Assembly (NCBI GenBank): GCA_026929865.2
Contig: CM049413.1
Coordinates: forward strand, 18,628,001 to 18,692,000
Direction: 5' to 3'
Source of the DNA: Hyperoplus lanceolatus
Lineage: Eukaryota > Chordata > Actinopteri > Uranoscopiformes > Ammodytidae
Length of the DNA stretch: 64,000 nt
Shown piece after piece: positions 34,150 to 45,235 of this stretch. Below the pieces are notes generated by a model. The model searched no databases. It saw only the letters and a list, made by a program, of their open reading frames with translations, and was not told the DNA's origin. The position numbers were made by a program, and so were the translations under genes. Every line of letters begins with the position of its first letter. Within the stretch, counting starts at the first letter, position 1.

Positions 34150-37079
34150 GGAGTGAGATGACCTGGCCTGACCTCCCACATGCCTATAATGAAAAGCTGT
34201 CTCACCTCAACTGTGTGACCCCAATATCCTTCAAACTTATAATACGGGAAACAGCTGGCCTTCCTCACAGGACTCTCTCTGTCTCGTATTTTGTCTCTGC
34301 TTTTCGCACACACACACACACACACACAGTATATTGCGCTATCCGCTTGATCAATCAACCTCCCAAAGGAGCGTTTACCTTTCCCGTCTCAATCATGCGG
34401 CTAATATACTCCCTTTCTCCTTACTCAATTTCACCAGTGTGATAATGACACAAGAATGCCGGCGACTTGTGAAGGAGCATGTGCACCGCGTGTCATATTT
34501 TATGACTAATTACCACACAAGAGGGGGCTTGACTGTAATTTCCGCCGCAACTTTTTCAGAAGGGGCTTACGTGGAGAGAGAAAGGCAGCAGAGCAAAAGG
34601 GTAAATGGTTTTCTGTCATTCATAAAAAAACCCACTTGTGATTGTTGATGAATACCAATTGTGGTGCACGCACACAACCCCACTCGCAAAAGCAGCCTAA
34701 TGATCCAATCCTCACATTTACTGCGTCTCTAGAGACACAAGATTGAGATGGATACGGAAAGGAAGTAAAGAGCAAAAAGAGGAGTGTGACATAGGGGTGG
34801 TCGATATGTATACCATCTATGATAATATCTTAATAGCTGTTTGAAACATGGTGTGAAATGACAATATCAACTATGTCACTGATTTAGCAAAAAACTACCA
34901 AAATACACCTATTGGCGATTGAAGGTAGGGACACGGTAGGGAGGTCCTCAGGTCAGCGCCGAGCGGATGAGTACATGTCCCCTGCTTTTCAAGCTTGCCT
35001 GTTTGGTGGCCTCCTCCCTCCTCCTCCCCCTCTATCCCCCGTCTTCCTCCCAAGAGATGAGACAAAGGAAACAAGCTGAAAAACACTTCAGAGTGAAATG
35101 GTGTGAGAGAAAAAGGCTTAGAGCAGTGGCAACATTTACAGGGGAAATGGCATTTCTCTAGAGGAGGAGGAGGAGGAGGAGGAGGAGGAGGCTGGGGTGG
35201 TGGCGACCTATCTCCTTCATTGGATGAGATAGAGGAGATGCAAGGCAGCTGGGTTAAAGAAAGTGTGAGAGCTGCGGCGATACGGAGGATGGAAAAGGTC
35301 AAAGGAGAGACGGCGAGGGCATTAAGGCTGAGGGGCTGGTTTCACACACACAGAAGAAATAATAAAATCTTTGCCTCAACCTTTAACTCGAGGCATCCTG
35401 TAAAAATAAAAAAAAGTGTGTGCGCTATCATTCCTCCAATGGTAAAATAAGAAGAAATAACAAAAGTGCTTTGGAACATCTCGTGGGAATAATGGGTGTA
35501 CCTGAGAATAATGATACAATGATAAAAACCTGCAATGGAGCCTTAAGCCTCAGCTTTATCAACAAGGTTAATTGTCCACAGTGGAAAGCATTAGCCCCGC
35601 AAAGTCTTGTTAGTACGCTGTTTAGAGTTGCCTCATGCAAACTCAGACCAAGCTTCTAAAAACTGTGAGACAGCAAAAGTACTATTAGAATAATAAAATT
35701 CATGTTCTCTCATCTCACACCTGAAGTTGGGAATAAGTTTTGAAGGTGAAACTGTGACTTTAAAATCCCACCTTTGTCCATCACTGATGGTTTCATATAA
35801 ATACTTTGGACTCCTTTCTCACACATATTTCTACTTCTTTTAATTCTTAACGTATGTGTACCATCTCTTTAGAAATGTAGCACAACCGATGTACGTGAAG
35901 TTACTGAGTAAGTTCCCTCGTCCCTCCAAATACTGTGCTGACATGACCTTATGTATTACTTTAAAGTAGCTGAGAGGAACTTACAGTTGGTTTTAATTCT
36001 AGTGAACCTTTTGGAAAGCAGTAGTATTTTTAAGCTGCCAGCTGTTATTACTGGGTAAGCATATTGCAATTGCGGTCTCTGCACTAATGATCTAGTTTGC
36101 CTTCATATGTAATTTATGATCATCAGAGGAAAAATAAGACTGTTTCAAAAATAAGATCCTCGTAGCTACTTCAATGAGGAAAGACACCACATTACTTTGA
36201 TTTACTTTCTATTCCAGTAGTGTGTTCGTACTGAATGTGTGGCTAATTTAAGAGGTGGCGTGATTGCATTCCCCTCCTCATGATTACACACATCCAGATA
36301 GATGGCCAGGGTTTTCTCCCAGTGCTGCCCGTGTCTCCATTTCTTCCTCTTTTGAATGTTTACCACTCTAAACCGAACTCATGCTATTTAGCAAGAGCTC
36401 GACCATTAGTGATTGTCATGGTTACCAAAAGGCCCTTTGTGTTATAAATGTTTTTCTGACCTGGACACTGCTCTATAATCTACCCCATGCATACCTTCAA
36501 AATAATCTGAGTATCTGTTCATAGCAAACCAACTTCTTTGGATAGTTTCCTATTCTGTTCCACAAACAGTGGAGATTTCAGAACATACACACACACACAC
36601 ACACTTAGGTAACGTTCCATACTTCTTCAAAGCCGTCTTTACCATCTCCCCCACAAAGGGATTTTATGGAAAGTAGACTATAGTGTTTCAAACTTTGAAA
36701 TATGAAATGAAAGCTCAAGCAGATCACTGGGGTGATGTTTCTGTCTTCTACCTTCACGGATATACGCTGAGAAGATCCATCTGTAAATGACTACAAATGT
36801 CACAGACAATGTAAAATGACACCAGTCTAGACAGAATTAGTGCTTCAGTCAAACAGAAGAAGAAGCTAAGGGATTAAAGAGGGGGAACAAGAGCAGTCCC
36901 ATCATCCTCTAATCTCTAATGCTGTAAACGTGAGCGCTGTGTTTTTGTCTCTCTCTGTCTTCTGTCAGTCAGCTGACAGAGCAGTGAGCCTGTGTGAGCT
37001 ACCTCCATCAAAGTGCACGTCTTGCCTCGGGCTAATGCTGTGTACCACTCAGTGATTTGGTCTTTATATCAGCACCCAC
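34150..37079. other. Non-coding DNA with small microsatellites
   Basis: Holds (CA)n at 34305-34328, (GGA)n at about 35161-35191 and (CA)n at 36588-36604. The frames around 34895-35450 are driven by the GGA tract. No gene supported. Confidence 0.45.
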
Positions 37080-37105
37080 CCACCCCGACACGCACGCACG
37101 CGCGC

Positions 37106-37109
37106 GCCC

Positions 37110-37198
<89 letters not shown>
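37106..37198. repeat. Long (CA)n microsatellite
   Basis: About 45 CA units, preceded by a CACGCACGCACGCGCGCG transition. Confidence 0.97.
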
Positions 37199-37199
<1 letters not shown>

Positions 37200-37634
37200 C
37201 ACATCCATCTGGGTCCCCTGATCAAAGTAAAGTGAAGCAGGACATCTCAGGTTACCGCTGCCTAAGGCAAGCCACATTCTCCCCATCAGCCTTATTATAT
37301 ATTTATTTATATATTTATTATTATATACCGCCATCAGCAGCAGCATCATCATCATCCACCATAGAAGAGGCTGTGTTGAAGCTGATGCCATCCCCATGTG
37401 AACTCCGTATACACATGTAAACAGAATACACAGGTAGGTATGAAGGATAAAATGGCATGTGAAGTGCTGGGCTGTTGCGGTACTGTCAAGAGTGTTCTCA
37501 GCCCAGTGTCTTTTCACAAGGTCATCACACGAAATTGACAACCATCAGAGAAAATGTGTGTTCAGTTTGCCCACGCCACATAAATGCAGGGCATGGAAAG
37601 TACAGTAGTGACAAAGCATATTTACTCCATTTAA

Positions 37635-38088
37635 AGCTCCCATATTATACACTTTTCGGTACTATTATACACCATATTATATGGTCTTAGTGGTCCCTAA
37701 TACGTTTTTCTTTAATTGTTTGCTGAAAAAAACTTTCAGATTTGCAGCTCCCCTCGTAAATATACAATCTTTGAGCTGCCCCCGCCCCCTGTCCGGAAGC
37801 GAAGCCAGATACGCCTTGCCCTCTGTCTGTCAGGGCCGTGGACCAATAAGAAATAGGGGTGTGGGCTGCACAGTGGAAGCTTCTGGCTTTCCAGTTTGTG
37901 AGGTCAGAAACTGGGAGAATTCTGACTGGAGTATATTGAGGGGGAGGGGTGGGGGTTTCAGAAAAGGGGAGAGTGAGAAAAGGAGAGATTGTTATTTTTT
38001 TTATATTTTGGCAGTCTCTAGGCACACCGTGGACGCATGGATATATTGGAACACTTTTAAAAAGTGCATTTAGCATAATATGGGACCT
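37635..38088. mobile_element. Non-autonomous TTAA-flanked element
   Basis: TTAA at 37631-37634 and 38089-38092 brackets a 454-bp block. Its ends read AGCTCCCATATTATAC and, reversed, AGGTCCCATATTATGC. TTAA specificity points to piggyBac or Kolobok type. No transposase; the opposing frames at 37681-38076 are incidental. Confidence 0.75.
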
Positions 38089-38092
38089 TTAA

Positions 38093-38925
38093 AGGGTCCA
38101 ACAATTTGGTAACATGTATTTTGGTTACATTTGTACTATAGTTAATATTTAGATTGGTTTATATATTTGAATAATCACTGTAAAAAACATTCAAATAAAT
38201 TCTGTTGATTAGTGTAAAAAATGACGCCACATTTAATCAACATCGATTTCAATAACGTCTTATTATTTTGCAATCAGCTCATTTTTTCTATCACAGCCAG
38301 CAACTTGTAAGGAATGGGACTGGCACAGCTGGGTTGAGTATCAGATGGTTAAACCTCGGATCAGCCCCCTCCTGGTCAATCTGTTTCCCCACACACAGAC
38401 ACACACACACGCAATTGTGCAGTTCTCATTTGCATGCTTCCGACAGAGCATAAGACGGTATAAAAGATTGATCACCAGGTGGTTGTTTGATCAAAGCTCA
38501 TAAATGCTACTCGTTAACCAGGCAAACTGTGTGTCCTGCGCTGTTAAGCGGAGCTGTCAATCAAATTACCCTAAATAAATACCCAACATAAAGGGTGAAT
38601 AATGAGCCTCCTTTATATTTACAACATATTTCAAGCCAGTGTGTAGGATGCCGACTCGGTTCCACCACTAACATTTTCATTACACACACAATATTGGCAC
38701 ATCTTCACTTTAGGTTTCAAAGGCCATTTCATTTTCCCTCCATCCTACTCCTACTATGCCCCCTCTGCACTGTTGTGATATTTGAACATGATGTAGCTTT
38801 TTACTTGTGCATATCCTGTGACATTTGTATTTCTTTTTGTCATAAGTAAAAGTAGGAAATGTTTAATGAAACAGAATAGAATGTGAAGGCTCATCAGGTT
38901 ACAGTTGACCAGAGGAAGGGGGACC
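38093..38925. other. Non-coding DNA
   Basis: Nothing recognised apart from short CA near 38396. Confidence 0.4.
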
Positions 38926-38931
38926 ATAGGG

Positions 38932-39079
38932 CCATATAAAGGAGTAGGGGGAAGGACCTTATATGGCCATACAGTAGGAAGGAGTAGAGGGAGGAGGCTA
39001 AAGGGGTCCCCGTGCAACTGTTCCTTTTTCACTCCTCCCTCTCTCAAGTCTCATTGGTCCTCAGTTCACTATATAAAAG
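38932..39079 (+). promoter_or_regulatory. Promoter-like block: CArG, CCAAT, TATA
   Basis: In order: CCATATAAAGG (38932-38942, one base too long for a canonical CArG), CCTTATATGG (38957-38966, a perfect CArG/SRF box), inverted CCAAT (ATTGG, 39053-39057), and TATATAAAAG (39070-39079). The TATA box lies about 95 bp upstream of an ATG in strong Kozak context (39173). Spacing suits transcription start near 39100. SRF control is an inference from the motif alone. Confidence 0.5.
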
Positions 39080-39172
39080 CCCGTTTGGGAGCAGGAAAAG
39101 GCTTTTTAGGATTACTATATAGGCCTATAGTGTGTCACACTCTGTTCCAGCAGACTATCTGTCCCTTCAATC

Positions 39173-39204
39173 ATGGAGGCAGAAGAAAAACTTAGAAAAA
39201 CTTT
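39173..39204 (+). CDS. Candidate first coding exon of an 80-residue mini-gene
   Basis: ATG at 39173 has A at -3 and G at +4. Ten codons (starting MEAEEKLRK) and two bases are followed by a strong donor GTGAGT at 39205. The phase fits the exon at 40435 exactly (TT|A). The hAT MITE at 39253-40117 lies in the intron. An alternative reading runs on past the donor: the frame VSPKYSERFWTSKYLE abuts the MITE, and HFFETLDTDDLSERK resumes after it. So this start could instead belong to an older, longer exon that the MITE split. Confidence 0.4.
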
Positions 39205-39252
39205 GTGAGTCCAAAATACTCTGAAAGATTTTGGACTTCGAAGTACTTAGAG

Positions 39253-40117
39253 CAGGGGTGTCAAACTCATTTTGGTTTGAGGGCCACATACAGCCTCTCT
39301 GATCTCAAGAGGGCCGGACCAGTAAAATAATGGCAAAATAACGTACATATGTCAAATCCAAATCTTTAGCTTTGTTTTTTCAGTTATATGATTTATAACT
39401 CAGCCTACATATGTAACTTACATTATCACAGATCACAAGGGATCTCTGCACCCCCCAGAAAATGTCTTAGTAAAGGTTGCTGCTGGCCATGGGAATAGGA
39501 GGTGCGGCGCGGAGCGCCGCAGCAAAAATTTTGGGGGCATTTTGCTCAAAGATGCCAATACGCACTAATGAAATAAACAACTGTTTATTTGAATACACAA
39601 ATACAACAGGCACTGACCTTACAGTTGTCCAATTTTGTTTACTATATGTACAGGGACACATTTTTTTTTAAATACAGAGGTTATTTGTTGTTTTGGAATA
39701 CATTTTTCCCAATTTAATTTAATTTTAATTTAACTTACTTTTTTTTAAATGCTCAGAAATGTGTGCTCTACAAGTCGCGGGCCGGATGTTTGACACCACT
39801 GCCTTAGACACTTTACACAATCAATCATCAATATTAGCATGCTATTTGGCCACATATATTGGCCTATTTACAGCCCTCAGAAAACTGACAGCTCTTCTTA
39901 GATGCAAGTTCATCAATTCATGGCTTAAAATCCTGAGCTGTAGAACTTTCAGCAGACATTCCTAGCTGTAAGCCACGTAAGTTTCCTAACAGTTGGGAGC
40001 GTATGTGACTTGCGGATATGGCACAGGCTCCATGAAGAAGAAGAAAAAAATAATTATTATTATTTTTTTTTTTTTCAGAATTGATTCAAATCGGCCGAAT
40101 TGATTCGCGGGCCAGAC
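39253..40117. mobile_element. Non-autonomous hAT element, second copy (right end lost)
   Basis: Starts CAGGGGTGTCAAACTCA and follows the copy at 12261 almost base for base. It differs by a 72-bp internal deletion after GGGACACATTTT (about 39664), an expanded AT stretch near 40045, and loss of the final ~100 bp including the right TIR. The break falls at GCGGGCCAGA (about 40117). The left flank ACTTAGAG has no partner on the right because that end is gone. Confidence 0.88.
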
Positions 40118-40434
40118 ACTTCTTTGAAACTCTTGACACAGATGACTTGTCCGAAAGAAAAGTAAATAAATAAATAAATAAATATGAAATCTCAGAGAAT
40201 GTAGAGGAATTAGCAGGATATTGGTGGTCTAAAACGGCTCCTTAGTTGGGCAATACCTGTTTAAGTCCTTATCATTTTTAACGGTTTCGGGGAAAGCTTT
40301 AGACGATACTTATTGGGCATGCATGCATATGCCCTTGTATCGTTTCAGGATTTCCAAAAAATTAGAAAAGAGATCAAGTCAACAGATATAATGTAAATAT
40401 ATTGTAAATATATTCAATTTCTTCTTAAAAGCAG

Positions 40435-40564
40435 AAACAAGGTTTTACTCAAAGACATCTTGAAGCTCAGCCCACTGTACCAGACCTCCAACTTGGAAGT
40501 CTTCAAGGTGTTGTCCAGGAGTGTCCTCTGGTTGTCTCATTTTCATACTTTGGATGCAGATCAG
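40435..40564 (+). CDS. Candidate second exon of the mini-gene
   Basis: Acceptor TTCTTCTTAAAAGCAG ends at 40434; donor CAG|GTACTT is at 40565. One base completes the split codon, then 43 codons follow, starting NKVLLKDILKLSPLYQTSN. From memory, LLxDIxxLSPxxQTSxLExF recalls a motif in many uncharacterised, possibly transposon-derived fish proteins. After LEVF the match fades, and another frame (VVQECPLVVSFSYFG) looks closer to that family, so a frameshifted relic is an alternative. The first 65 bp around the acceptor are duplicated inverted at 41587-41651. Confidence 0.4.
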
Positions 40565-40651
40565 GTACTTATGAATACATATGCTAATCTTATAGTGTAT
40601 GTACAATAAATGCCCAATAAACAATTAACAAACAACATATTGTACTTGCAG

Positions 40652-40732
40652 GTGTTCCCGTGGAGAGTGCCAGACGACGACAGTAACTATTTGAAATTGT
40701 ATGTCGCAGTTTGTAACATTGGTGTGCAGTAA
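40652..40732 (+). CDS. Candidate last exon of the mini-gene
   Basis: Acceptor TTGTACTTGCAG ends at 40651. Phase 0 continues for 26 codons (VFPWRVPDDDSNYLKL, then YVAVCNIGVQ) to TAA at 40730-40732. AATAAA follows immediately at 40735-40740. Total coding length is 243 nt, an exact multiple of three. The intron before it is 87 bp. No homologous protein is known to me. Confidence 0.4.
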   Translation: MFPWRVPDDDSNYLKLYVAVCNIGVQ

Positions 40733-40740
40733 ATAATAAA

Positions 40741-41170
40741 TGTATTATACCTCTCAAATCTCTATCTATATTCTGTGATGGCTTACCTTGGCTGAAGGAG
40801 CATAAACTAAATTACTTTTACTATGAAAAACATTGTTGCTGTACCAGTGCATGTCCCTTTACAATAATACTTTCTCCAGGTCAGGAACGAGGTGCTTCAG
40901 GAGCCTCCAAGGTGCAGGACGCTTCTTCAAGGCCTTGAACCAAATGTTTCTCAACCCTTATGCCTTAGAAGCTGCTCTACAGGGCACATTATGCAACCCC
41001 TGCCTTTGAGAGGGAAAGCAGCTTACTAGATAACTCAATATCCATCATTCTTCAATAATACTGTATCTACTATTTGAAAATGCTTCATCATTTATTACAC
41101 TTCAATTATATTATAATTATTTTAAAATGCATAAATACACATGCACACAGCGTTGAATGAAAATATGTGA
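40741..41170. other. Intergenic, with a short open block
   Basis: Between 40880 and 41009 one frame reads RCFRSLQGAGRFFKALNQM up to a stop after a TTTCTCCAGG acceptor-like site. It could be a further relic exon. The convergent minus-strand model ends at about 41160. Confidence 0.3.
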
Positions 41171-41174
41171 GGCT

Positions 41175-41260
41175 TTATTTAAAGAGTTTGAAGTCAGTAG
41201 GTCTTTGAGCAGGACACTTCCACAAAAACACGTTGTCCTTTCTCATCCAGTTCTTGATAA
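41175..41260 (-). CDS. Last exon of candidate 35-residue micropeptide
   Basis: On the minus strand, acceptor TTTGTGTTGCAG ends at 41261. The exon continues the frame from 41832-41811 (G|TT), starting VIKNWMRKDNVFLWK and ending KLFK at TAA (41177-41175). The stop codon lies inside AATAAA (41179-41174), so the transcript would end just beyond. The encoded peptide is basic and has a single Cys. No family recognised. Confidence 0.35.
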
Positions 41261-41351
41261 CTGCAACACAAAAGCACAGTGACAGAAAATAGGTAAAGGT
41301 TTGCTTATGGTTAACACACACAGGCCTGGCTAACTGTTGTCAAATGATCTA

Positions 41352-41575
41352 CAGTGGGTTGCAAAAGTATTCATACCACTTGAACTTATTTTACAAGCCA
41401 CACTTTTCAGTTTTTTTATTTATTTAAATATAAAGAAAATTAAAACTATGTATCATCACATCACAATTATAAGCAATGCTGTGTTGGTTTATTACATGAA
41501 ATCCCCATAAAATAAATGTACGTGTGATTTATCCATGTGGAAAGGTCTAAGGGGTATGAATACTTTTGTGAGATT
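41352..41575. mobile_element. Tc1-type MITE, right end decayed
   Basis: GCAAAAGTATTCATACC at 41361-41377 is matched in inverse at about 41553-41568 (GGTATGAATACTTTTG). The left end begins CAGTGGGTTG after TA; the matching outer ten bases on the right are lost. Confidence 0.7.
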
Positions 41576-41810
41576 GTGAAGATGCACTTCGAGATGTCTT
41601 TGAGTAAAACCTTGTTTCTGCTTTTAAGAAGAAATTGAATATATTTACAATGATGACAGAAGAAAACTGTCCTTATGAGAAGAATAAATGCAGTCTGCTT
41701 GTTCACCTAATAAGCTTATTAAGTGAAACAATCAAATAGAATATACAGAGAGTTCTATGCAGTTTAGGATATCTTTAACTACATTAGCATGAGTAGATTC
41801 TTCATCATAC

Positions 41811-41832
41811 CTCTATTCCTTTTCTTCTCCAT
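41811..41832 (-). CDS. First coding exon of candidate micropeptide
   Basis: CC-ATG-G with A at -3 (strong Kozak) opens MEKKRNR, then a donor G|GTATGA. With the exon at 41260-41175 the coding length is 108 nt. The upstream part of this exon would begin after a TATTACAG acceptor (ending at 41967). Another exon may end at 42234 (CAT|GTAAGT). Upstream exons contain stops in all frames, so they would be 5' UTR, or the transcript is non-coding. Confidence 0.35.
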
Positions 41833-42233
41833 GGTTCTTTAACTACTGCAGGGGTAGGTCACATCGTCTGTCTTCCAGGGTCCCGGGTTGAGATGAGAGG
41901 TTCAGGCTCAATGTCGCATTAGCCCTCAACACTAGCATTCACTCTGGCACAGGCTGTCTGTAATGCTGTAATACAGAGATATTCTGTTAGGGTATAATAT
42001 AATTCTTAATTCAGTGGCCATATTTTGTGTGATTGTCATCAAGGTAGCTAGCATGATAAAATAAACATTCGGTAGTAGGCTACTATGATAACAACGTTAG
42101 CTACGTTAGCTTCAAACACTGGGCCTAGGGCTAAATGTTAGCAAAACACACAAGTGAAATACACTGTAGTAGCATAACTAAAGCTAATGAGACAATAAAA
42201 TTTAATGTACAGCTAAGCTGATAAGTGACTTAC

Positions 42234-42420
42234 ATGATCGGCAATCAGCACGGGGTCGGTGATGTCTGAAGTAAAGAAAGGCAGCTCCAGCAAGCATCAG
42301 CTAGACATAGTCGCTTTGCAAAGCCAGCAGCCTTCTAGCCAAAGTTACTAAACTCTTCTTTGGAGAAATGGATGCTGCAAATTCTGGAAATGTTGGTGAC
42401 TCGTTTATGATTCACCAAAA
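42234..42420 (-). ncRNA. Putative 5' non-coding exon of minus-strand transcript
   Basis: A strong donor (CAT|GTAAGTCAC) ends this segment at 42234. Two ATTGG/CCAAT elements lie at about 42555 and 42580 on the upstream side, which suits a promoter. No long frame. Model only; needs RNA evidence. Confidence 0.25.
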
Positions 42421-44091
42421 ACGTGGTCCACTGCGGCAAAACAACTCCACGGCAGTTTTAAAAATAATGCATTGAGGTTGAGCTCATTCAGTCGTGCCGT
42501 ACCGTCCTCTGTCTCTGGGCGTAAACGGACCCTTGTGAGACTGCACTCATGTGATTGGCTGAAAACGAGGAAGACATCCGATTGGCTATAGGTAGTTCCT
42601 GGTTGAAAAAAAACACATTTGTGAAACCAGCGAAGTCAGGGGAGTCTCATAATTCCACACACAAATACAGACCAATTCACACATGAATGCAAGGAAGTTC
42701 ACAAATTAAAAGCATTTTGTAAATTCAAATGTAACAGTTTGCATATAAATGAAACAACATCCAAACACATTTTTGATGAAAATTGCAAATCTTTTTTAAA
42801 TTAATATATTTATGGATTTATATAACATTTATTTAAAAAAATACACATTTGTGTGTGGATCGGAAATGTGTTTGTGAAACGTTTTTCTTATAGATGGATT
42901 TATTTTACATTTATATATGACGGTTTTCATTTGTGTGTGCATTGAAATGTATTTGTGAGAAGAGAGTCATTTATATATAAATCACAAAATACAAGTGTGA
43001 ATCCTTCTATGTGCATTCATTAATATTGATAGTGATTTCATTCCATACTGTAAGGAGAGAATATGTTTATACACCTAATCTTTAAAAATAAAAGAATAGG
43101 TTATAATACCTTCCCAGGTTTAAACGAGGATGTTTAAATTCTGAAAATAGAATATCTGTTCTATTTTACTAGAAGAGTGGTTTACAAAACTAAGTTGCGT
43201 ACAACTTATAAGCAATAACTTGTGAATGATATCTTCCCTGAAAAAGGAGGAGGATTTTCTGAAGCAATATTTAAAAGGATTTATACTACATGGAGATCGG
43301 CATCATCATTAAGGATGAAGGGGTTCTGATGAAGTACAACGCTGAACACGGTGGTACTTGTCGGGCATTTGTCTCTTATTTAGAAGTATCTCAGGTAGAC
43401 TAGAGGGTAAGTCTTTTGCTTTTAAACGCAAAGGCCGGGGTTCGCAACTCGTAGCGGGAACCGTGGTGAGAGGGGAGACTTATGTATGAGGAAATAATGT
43501 ACAATTAGAGCATTGTGTTACAAAGTTGGTTAATACGGGTTTAATAGGACATAACTAATACACTTTGGATACTAGCTTTTCATTATAGATCAGACTTTGG
43601 AAGTCGAGATCGCATTAGCACACTGTGCGCCAGCACATCTGATTTAATGGGTGAATGCATTGACATGTGCGCACAAGCAGTTAAGATACACCAATGCTTT
43701 TTATAAGTTATCAGGAGACATGTTCCATTGAACAAAACTGAGAATCCAAAGTCCTGTTAGCAACCCCGGAAGAAAACAGAGTTTAAAAATATAATTTTCA
43801 GCATAAACATTGTGCAGTTCGACCTTTCAATGTTTTCTTCTGATCCTTGTACTCTTCACTTTAGTTTAAGCTCCTCAATGCAAGAGGACCTGTAACGGAC
43901 TGTGAAGTGCATGTTTTGACATCAAATTCAGGTGAAGATGAGTTAAAACAGATCTGCTGCCAGGAATACTGACAGTCAGTCACTTACCCTTGCTAAAGTC
44001 TCTGGCCCTGAGACTCCAAGGACTTCACAAGATATGAGTTAAAAAATACAAAGTTTTCAATATATTGACTGTTAAAAAAATACCTTACTTG
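42421..44091. other. Non-coding DNA, degenerate internal repeats
   Basis: From 42620 to 43020 the words ACATTTGTGTG, AAATGTGTTTGTGA and TCACAAA recur in both orientations, suggesting a decayed MITE or satellite-like repeat. The block 43390-43475 has a vaguely tRNA-like hairpin and GGTTCGCAACT but is not a convincing tRNA. Confidence 0.4.
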
Positions 44092-44947
44092 GACCCTGTT
44101 TCCACTTTGGATTAAGATGTGGTTTGAGTGATCCGAACACAAGTGAACAGCTGTCAGTCCATGTGTTCACACCTGGCAGTACACGTGTCTTTTTTGTCTA
44201 CTTGTGATATGATTCGACTTCCCCGCTCTGTATGTAAATCGACACGTTCATCCTTTCAGTTTGCGTTCCTGTTTTTAACCAGTGGGGTTCAAAAAAGTAA
44301 ACATTACAGGGATGTACAGTGCGACAGTTTTAATCGCATTTGCTATTAAAATGTATTACATGCGAAGATAAATACAAGTCTACTTGCACTTGTGCAACAG
44401 GTTGACGAGATACTGTCGCTCGGCAGCTATTCTAGTAACGTCTGATTAACTTGTGTAACCACCGGCACACAGCTTTCTAAATTAATGCAGTTACATTACT
44501 GCTTCTACAAACAGAACATTTCCTGTGTGCCTTCACATTAAAAGCCTGTTACTAGCCAAATGCGAGTTGACTTTTATTTTAAAGCAGATAAGAACCGGAA
44601 GTTAGCGCTTCACAGCCCTGCAGGGCACCTGTCAAAAGCATGGACCTATAAAGAAAAGCAGTGACGTCCGTGTGATCAGATTTACACGGTGAAAACGGGT
44701 GAACACAGAGGAGAGAAAGCTCGTCATTTGCAATACTTCTAACTGCACTCACACTTAAACCGTCATGAACGTTATTTGCAGCCGCCAGTGATGCATTTTC
44801 TAAGTACTTCCGCTCAGGCAGGGGGCGGCAGTTGAGTAGGCGGTCCCTAATGTAGATAAGAGTCACATAGCTGTTTACACTACTATTTGAATGAGGACAC
44901 ATCGGACACATGCGATGTAAACCACCTCCGAATGTGGTACCTGGGTC
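44092..44947. mobile_element. Decayed DNA-transposon remnant with long inverted ends
   Basis: GGACCCTGTTTCCACTTT at the left pairs loosely with the reverse complement of the right end (GACCCAGGTACCACATTC). The inner words GATCCGAACACAAG and GATGTAAACCACC fit a common fish TIR family. No target duplication fixed, no transposase. Confidence 0.5.
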
Positions 44948-45235
44948 TTAGTCCAGCACTATTGTAGAGGTGAAATGAGAGCCAACTGATACATTATATT
45001 TAGCCAGGGTAATGACAGAGGTTTCCTCATGCAAAGCTATGACCAGCAAATTGTAGTGTAGAATATGAAACTGCTTTTTGTAATTCGTCAAATCACATAT
45101 CGGGTAAGCAGCACCATGCACACACTTTCAGAATAGTAAGGGGGTGTAACAATGTTTGTATGTGATAAAGAAAAGGCTGCAGAGTCAATTTAAATCAAGG
45201 TTATCCACATTGCTTCAGAGATTTTCAGCAGACAG

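Noticed and set aside
34041-34442. Long open frames rich in Val-Cys or His-Thr across GT/CA tracts (also 37013-37541, 48829-49230)
   Set aside because: They exist only because dinucleotide repeats lack stops in these frames.
34895-35450. Pro-rich/Gly-rich frames suggesting a gene
   Set aside because: Driven by the (GGA)n tract; no splice or start support.
37681-38076. Overlapping 130-codon frames
   Set aside because: They fall inside the TTAA-flanked MITE and match no family.
41467-41706. 79-codon minus-strand frame containing KVLLKDI
   Set aside because: It is the inverted 65-bp copy plus a Tc1 MITE read through, not a gene on its own.
43390-43475. tRNA-like block with a TTTGC...GCAAA hairpin and GGTTCGCAACT
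   Set aside because: No cloverleaf forms: the acceptor and T stems do not pair and the anticodon loop has eight bases. At most a decayed tRNA-derived fragment.
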